Assembly: GCA_016198545.1 (NCBI GenBank)
Contig: JACQIJ010000003.1
Span: forward strand, 1 to 16,968
Reading direction: 5' to 3'
Length of the DNA stretch: 16,968 bases
DNA from: Pseudomonadota bacterium
Lineage (GTDB): Bacteria; Pseudomonadota; Alphaproteobacteria; Micavibrionales; Micavibrionaceae
This document shows, in pieces, positions 12,892 through 16,968 of this stretch. Made by a program: the position numbers and the translations under genes. How positions within the stretch are numbered: position 1 is the first letter of the stretch; every line of letters begins with the position of its first letter. The notes beneath the pieces are model-generated. The model saw nothing but the letters and a program-made list of their open reading frames with translations. It did no database searches and was not told the DNA's origin.

Positions 12892-14208
12892 CTACCTGAA
12901 CGCAGACATGACGCCGTTATCACCCAGAAGATAAAGCGTTTCTCCGGCAACAACGGGGGGGATGGTGACGGACGATCCGGCGGCCCAGCTGCGGACATGC
13001 TTGCCCGTATCGGGGGCGAATTCCATGACATGCCCGTTCGATCCGGCGATGATAAGGCGCCCGCCCGCCAGAACGGGACCTGTCCAGAAAATGGGTCCGT
13101 CGTGATCTTCGGGATCTTCAAAGCGCGGCAGGTCGGCCACCCACTGTATGACGCCGTTGTCGCGGCCCAGCGCGATCAGTTCGCTTTCCGTCGTCAGCAC
13201 GAAGATATAGTTTCCCGCCACCCACGGCATTTCCGCGCCGCCGATTTCGCGTTGCCAGACGCGGTTTCCCGTGCGCTGGTCGATGGCAATCATGCGCCCG
13301 CCGAAACTGATGGCGATGACAAGGCCCTTGTCGATGACCGGCATGCCGCGTATGTCGGAGAGGCCCGATATGTTGCCTAGCGCGCGGAACGCGGACAGGT
13401 TTTCCGCCCAGGCCAGCGCGCCGTTTTCAATCCGCAACGCGAATATCTCGCCGGATGAAAAGGCAGGGACGACGATGTCCGTGCTGGCCGCAGGGCTGGC
13501 CGCGCCGACAAGTCCCGTGCTTTCGCTGACGCCCGCGTATTCCCACAAGGCCTGCCCCGTGGCGGCATCCAGCGTGACGATGCGGTTATCCAGCGTCGCC
13601 ACGAAAACGCGGCTGTCCATGGCGGACGGCGCGGCGCGCGCCGGCGCCGGAATCCGGACCCGCCACAGCAGGGATCCGTCGCCGGGAGAGAGCGCGATCA
13701 CCTCGTCATATCCGTTGGTCACGTAAATCTGTCCTTGCGAATAGGCAACGCCGCCGCCGATGACGGGATCATCCTCGCCCTTGCTGCGCACATCGACCTG
13801 CCATATTTTTTTGCCGTTTTCGATGGAAAACGCGCTTAAGACCGAATCCGTATCCAGCGTAAAGATGCGCCCGTCAACAACGACCGGCTGCGCCGTCAGC
13901 GGCAGGGATTCCGTTGCGCCCTGTCCGATATCGGCGCTCCATGCCTTCCGCAATTCCCCTTCGTTCAGCGCCAGGCTTTGCATCGAATGGCTGGGGTATC
14001 CGCCCGTCTGCGGCCAGAATTCGTTGCGCCATGCGGCGGGCGCTATGAACCCTTGCGCGTCCAGAGCCAGGTCTCCCGGCTCGATATGGCGCTGCATCTC
14101 CAGAACGGAAATGCGCTCTCCCGGCAGCGGCGGTTTTTCGTCGCTGCCGCACGAAGACAGCAACAGGGCTGCGGCCAGAAACCATATGCGGCGAAACGGC
14201 TTTGTCAT
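12892..14208 (-). CDS. bamB: Outer-membrane assembly lipoprotein BamB
   Basis: Role: lipoprotein of the BAM complex that helps fold beta-barrel outer-membrane proteins; eight-bladed PQQ-type beta-propeller in the periplasm. Seen: 438 residues. A lipoprotein signal with lipobox LLSSC (Cys at residue 20 of this start) then repeated propeller blades with the recurring LDAATGQALWEY and SIENGKKIWQVDV type motif, several times to residue 420. I prefer the ATG at 14208, which has GGAAGGA 8 bases upstream; the ATG at 14217 overlaps the upstream gene's stop (ATGA) but has the ribosome site touching it. Gene order yfgM-bamB-der is conserved widely in proteobacteria, so it is co-transcribed with both. 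Confidence 0.9.
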   Translation of the reverse strand: MTKPFRRIWFLAAALLLSSCGSDEKPPLPGERISVLEMQRHIEPGDLALDAQGFIAPAAWRNEFWPQTGGYPSHSMQSLALNEGELRKAWSADIGQGATESLPLTAQPVVVDGRIFTLDTDSVLSAFSIENGKKIWQVDVRSKGEDDPVIGGGVAYSQGQIYVTNGYDEVIALSPGDGSLLWRVRIPAPARAAPSAMDSRVFVATLDNRIVTLDAATGQALWEYAGVSESTGLVGAASPAASTDIVVPAFSSGEIFALRIENGALAWAENLSAFRALGNISGLSDIRGMPVIDKGLVIAISFGGRMIAIDQRTGNRVWQREIGGAEMPWVAGNYIFVLTTESELIALGRDNGVIQWVADLPRFEDPEDHDGPIFWTGPVLAGGRLIIAGSNGHVMEFAPDTGKHVRSWAAGSSVTIPPVVAGETLYLLGDNGVMSAFR

Positions 14209-14213
14209 CTTTG

Positions 14214-14933
14214 TCATCCTTCCGGCTTGTCCTTTTCCTCCGGCGCGCTTCCGGTTTTTTCCTGCGCCGCGGCGCGGATCGAATAGACGCGGTCAAGGGC
14301 GCGCGCGCGTTCGAACAGGGAGGGAGGGATATTGTTTCCCGCGCGCTGCACGGCGGCCAGATGCGTATGGGCCAGCATGTAATCCTCAGTGCCTTGCGCC
14401 GCAATGATGGCGGCCTGTACGCGCGCATGCCACGTCCAGGGGCTGTTTTCGTCGCGTATCATGGGCTGCAGCCTCTCAAGATATGCCTGCGCGCCCGGAT
14501 TTTCCTTCGCGTCCATGCTTTTCGCCCATTCCATCCGCACGGCCATCAGGACGGCAAGATCGTGGAACAGAGGCGGCAGGTTTTTGTCCGCCGCGGCTTT
14601 TTTATAAACGGCCATCGCTTCTTCTTCCTTGCCCGCCTGCAACAATACGCCCGCTTCGCTCATCCATGCCAGGGCGCGATGCCCGGCGCGCATGCCGCCC
14701 GCAGTCTTTTCAAGGGATGCGGCGGGGGCTTCGCTTTCGAGAGCCTCTATGAATTGCGCGGTCTGCGTCCGGTTGACGCTGTCGTTATAGCTGCGCCATC
14801 CTGACAAAATCGCTGTCAGGAGAACGGCCAGAACCACGCCTCCGATGATATAGGGGCCGTATTCCTTCCATATTTTTTCGATGCGCTCCTGCTTGAGCGT
14901 TTCCTCGACGTCGTGAATCAGTTCGTTGGTCAT
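14214..14933 (-). CDS. YfgM-like TPR membrane protein
   Basis: Seen: 239 residues. A soluble N-terminal helix (DVEETLKQERIEKIWKEYG) precedes one membrane segment (about 28-46), then an amphipathic alpha-helical TPR-like domain (60-215; e.g. LAWMSEAGVLLQAGKEEEAM) and a charged tail. This is the DUF2133/YfgM architecture: N-in anchor with a periplasmic TPR domain. In E. coli YfgM associates with the SecYEG translocon and periplasmic chaperones. The position directly before bamB and der matches the E. coli gene order. Stop TGA overlaps the alternative bamB ATG (ATGA). Start ATG 14933 with AAAGG just upstream. Assignment by architecture and synteny. Confidence 0.82.
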   Translation of the reverse strand: MTNELIHDVEETLKQERIEKIWKEYGPYIIGGVVLAVLLTAILSGWRSYNDSVNRTQTAQFIEALESEAPAASLEKTAGGMRAGHRALAWMSEAGVLLQAGKEEEAMAVYKKAAADKNLPPLFHDLAVLMAVRMEWAKSMDAKENPGAQAYLERLQPMIRDENSPWTWHARVQAAIIAAQGTEDYMLAHTHLAAVQRAGNNIPPSLFERARALDRVYSIRAAAQEKTGSAPEEKDKPEG

Positions 14934-14968
14934 GGCCTTTTCTCTATTTCCGGTTTCTTACGCTTTCA

Positions 14969-14996
14969 GGGAGCCAGATCCGGACATCCGGCTCTC
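14969..14996 (-). other. Stem-loop in the leader of the yfgM-bamB-der operon
   Basis: GGGAGCC (14969-14975) pairs with GGCTCTC (14990-14996), and an inner GAT/ATC extends it after an A-C mismatch, loop CCGGAC. It lies about 36 bases before the ATG of the TPR gene in minus-strand direction. There is no T-run after it on the minus strand, so it is not a simple terminator of the upstream SulP gene; a leader structure is possible. Confidence 0.35.
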
Positions 14997-15040
14997 AACT
15001 ATTTGATATGGCAGGGTTTATCCTTGCCCATCACGTGCCT

Positions 15041-15069
15041 GTGTAGCAGTTTTGCGCAGCCGCTTGCAA
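15041..15069 (-). promoter_or_regulatory. Candidate promoter for yfgM-bamB-der
   Basis: On the minus strand TTGCAA (15069-15064) and CTACAC (15046-15041), spacer 17, about 108 bases before the ATG at 14933, in the 200-base gap after SulP. The -10 is weak, so this is tentative. Confidence 0.3.
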
Positions 15070-15135
15070 GCCAATTTTACAACCGGCGATAATTTCCAGA
15101 ATACAGAAAAACAAACGGTCTGGCCTCAAGACAGG

Positions 15136-16818
15136 TCAGGCGGCGCCCGGCGGGACGTTTTCCGCCAGGATATCTTCGGCTTTTTCAAGCGCGCTGGCGT
15201 AGTCCGCGCAAAACAGGACGTAAATTCTGTTCTCGTCCAGATGGGCGTTTTTGATCATCCGCAGGGGCTGGGGCTGCAGACCGCTCAGGATGATGTGCGT
15301 GCCGTTGTCGCCGCACTGCTTGATGACGGCTTCAAGGGCGCTTTCTCCCGTTGCGTCCAGATAGGGCACAAGGCGCATGCGCAGAATCAGGATTTTCGGC
15401 ATCTGTCCCATCCTTTTCAGGGTGTCCATAAGATCTCCCGCTACGCCGAAGAAGAAAGGACCCGTAATCTGGAACACTTCGACGCCCTGGGGGAGCTCTT
15501 TGCGCTGAGCGTCATTTTCCACCGAACCGTCATATTGCACGCCGGCCTTGCGCCATTCGGATTTGATTTCGACGGCCTCGGCCATATGTTTCATAAACAG
15601 CAAACAGGCCAGGGTAACGCCAACGCCGATTGCCACAGTCAGGTCGACCAGAACGGTCAGAAGGAAGGTCAGAACCATCACTGCGCGGTCTGTGCGGGAC
15701 AGCCTGTAAATGTGGATGAAATGTCCGATTTCGCTCATGCCCCACGCAACGATGAAAAGGATTGCGGCAAGCGCGGCCATCGGCACGAAGGCCACGACAT
15801 CCATCGCGAACAGCATGAAGATCAGAAGGAACAGCGCATGGCACATGCCGGCCGCCGGCGTTTTTCCGCCCGCCTTGATATTGGTCGCCGTTCTTGCGAT
15901 GGCTCCGGTCGCCGGCAGGCCGCCGCACAGGGCAGAGGCGAGGTTGGCAACGCCCTGTCCCACCAGTTCCTGGCTTGAACGGTGCTTGTAGCCTGTCATG
16001 CCGTCCGCCACGACAGCGGAAAGCAATGCCTCGATTCCCGCCAGGAAGGCGATGATGAAGGCCGATGGAACTACGCTTTGCAGCTTGGCGAAATCCCATG
16101 CGGGCAGCTTTGGCGCCGGAAGGCCCGCAGGAATGTCGGGAAACCGGTCGCCGATGGTTTCGATGGGGATGTGAAGCAAGGTCGTGAGCGCGGAACAGGC
16201 CGCTATGGCGATAAGATATCCGGGGAGCTTCGGTGCGAACCGGCGAAGGAGTATGATGGCCGCAAGCGCGCCCAGCCCGACGCCCAGCGTCGGCAGGCTC
16301 AGCGTGCCGAAGGCTTCGAAATAAGCCTGCCATTTCGGAATGAAATCGGCCGGAACGGATTCAATCTTCAGGCCGAAGAAATCCTTCACCTGAGAGGAGG
16401 CGATGATCACGGCAATCCCGGCGGTGAATCCGGTCACCACGGGATGCGGGATGAACTTGATGATCTGCCCCATTTTCGCGTAGCCCGCGATCACAAGGAT
16501 GATCCCGGCCATCAGGGTCGCCAGAATCAACCCGTCATAGCCGTGCCGGGAGATCACGTCGTAAACCACGACCACGAACGCGCCGGTCGGTCCGCCGATC
16601 TGCACCCGCGATCCGCCGATAAAGGAAATCAGGAAGCCGGCGATAACAGCGGTTACAAGCCCCTTGTCCGGCGATGCTCCGCTGGCGATCGCCAGCGCCA
16701 TGGCCAGCGGCAGAGCCACGATCGCCACCGTCAGGCCGGCAAGCACATCGGCGCGGAAAGCGGACCGGGAGTAGCCGTCTTTGATGATGGAAAAGAACTG
16801 GGGAGTGAATGTACTCAT
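15136..16818 (-). CDS. SulP (SLC26) family anion transporter with STAS domain
   Basis: Role: inner-membrane transporter for sulfate, bicarbonate, dicarboxylates or similar anions. Seen: 560 residues. Membrane domain (about 20-425): AGLTVAIVALPLAMALAIASG near the start, IGGPTGAFVVVV (the conserved GPxxA/G anion-site region), and GLPATGAIARTATNIKAGGKTPAAG, the family hallmark. Cytoplasmic STAS domain at about 440-550 (EVFQITGPFFFG, LRMRLVPYLDATGESALE). All expected parts are present. The substrate cannot be read from sequence; DauA-like C4-dicarboxylate or sulfate/bicarbonate are options. Start ATG 16818; no strong ribosome site is visible. It stands alone, 202 bases from the TPR gene. Confidence 0.93.
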   Translation of the reverse strand: MSTFTPQFFSIIKDGYSRSAFRADVLAGLTVAIVALPLAMALAIASGASPDKGLVTAVIAGFLISFIGGSRVQIGGPTGAFVVVVYDVISRHGYDGLILATLMAGIILVIAGYAKMGQIIKFIPHPVVTGFTAGIAVIIASSQVKDFFGLKIESVPADFIPKWQAYFEAFGTLSLPTLGVGLGALAAIILLRRFAPKLPGYLIAIAACSALTTLLHIPIETIGDRFPDIPAGLPAPKLPAWDFAKLQSVVPSAFIIAFLAGIEALLSAVVADGMTGYKHRSSQELVGQGVANLASALCGGLPATGAIARTATNIKAGGKTPAAGMCHALFLLIFMLFAMDVVAFVPMAALAAILFIVAWGMSEIGHFIHIYRLSRTDRAVMVLTFLLTVLVDLTVAIGVGVTLACLLFMKHMAEAVEIKSEWRKAGVQYDGSVENDAQRKELPQGVEVFQITGPFFFGVAGDLMDTLKRMGQMPKILILRMRLVPYLDATGESALEAVIKQCGDNGTHIILSGLQPQPLRMIKNAHLDENRIYVLFCADYASALEKAEDILAENVPPGAA

Positions 16819-16885
16819 GGTCTTTATTATGGGTTATATGGGTCTGCCCCGGATAATTTGAGAGGAATACCGCAGATGATTTTTA

Positions 16886-16913
16886 ATTCTACATCATTTT
16901 TATAGGGTTTTAA
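16886..16913 (-). promoter_or_regulatory. Candidate promoter for the SulP gene
   Basis: On the minus strand TTAAAA (16913-16908) and TAGAAT (16891-16886), spacer 16, about 60 bases before the ATG at 16818, in the AT-richest part of the window end. Eye match only. Confidence 0.35.
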
Positions 16914-16968
16914 TCTGCTGTTTTGCGGATATGTGAGCAGGGGGGCGTTTTATTCCAGAAGTTTTTCC

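Noticed and set aside
14969..14996. Hairpin as a terminator for the SulP gene
   Set aside because: No T-run follows on the minus strand, and it is 140 bases beyond the SulP stop; listed only as a leader structure.
15052..16905. Long + strand frames of 308 and 307 codons opposite the SulP gene
   Set aside because: Antisense to an intact transporter with family hallmarks; compositions are His/Asp/Arg-rich with no domain.
1..16968. CRISPR array, tRNA, IS element, attachment site
   Set aside because: No regularly spaced repeats, no cloverleaf with T-loop GTTCRA and acceptor pairing, and no transposase or integrase coding sequence seen on either strand.

Overview
The window looks like ordinary chromosome from an alphaproteobacterium. 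The main grounds are lineage-typical neighbourhoods: a long-form hibernation factor (hpf) followed by ptsN; an Hsp20 gene directly coupled to a DUF1150 gene; a DUF1674/SDHAF4-type protein; a monofunctional prephenate dehydratase beside a membrane-anchored cytochrome c; and the yfgM-like / bamB / der cluster. Genes are densely packed, moderately GC-rich, with many overlapping start and stop codons. I suspect a lineage outside the classical Rhizobiales/Rhodobacterales (Micavibrio-like or Rhodospirillales-like), but that is only an impression. I see no rRNA, tRNA, IS element, phage gene or CRISPR array.

Layout. 29-747 (+): two coupled thioredoxin-fold proteins with CPVC and CPGC motifs. 865-2193 (+): hpf, with its own hairpin terminator, then ptsN. 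2194-2383: intergenic stretch with a strong + strand terminator, preceded by a possible promoter and foldable segment that may be a small RNA. 2384-3098 (-): Hsp20 then DUF1150, with a sigma70-like promoter and a structured leader. 3326-4078 (+): secreted ankyrin-type protein. 4082-5714 (-): chorismate mutase then rsmB, with a promoter that overlaps the divergent small DUF1674 gene (5759-5908, +). 5987-6139: possible 37-codon ORF and a perfect hairpin. 6208-8027 (+): GNAT acetyltransferase overlapping an MFS transporter. 8028-8885 (-): pheA. 9006-10908 (+): cytochrome c then a GH63/MGH1-like glycosidase. 10997-11467 (+): small bacterial SET-domain protein. 11471-14933 (-): TPR/YfgM-like protein, BamB and Der GTPase. 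15136-16818 (-): SulP anion transporter.

Functional themes are housekeeping and stress: ribosome hibernation and maturation (Hpf, RsmB, Der), envelope assembly (YfgM-like, BamB), protein quality control (Hsp20, redoxins), phenylalanine/tyrosine synthesis (chorismate mutase and prephenate dehydratase at separate loci) and respiration (cytochrome c, SDH assembly factor). No convincing novel multi-gene system is visible. The items most worth a second look are the candidate small RNA before 2361, the leader of the Hsp20 operon, the uncertain start of the glycosidase, the SET-domain protein, and the micro-ORF/hairpin at 5987-6139.
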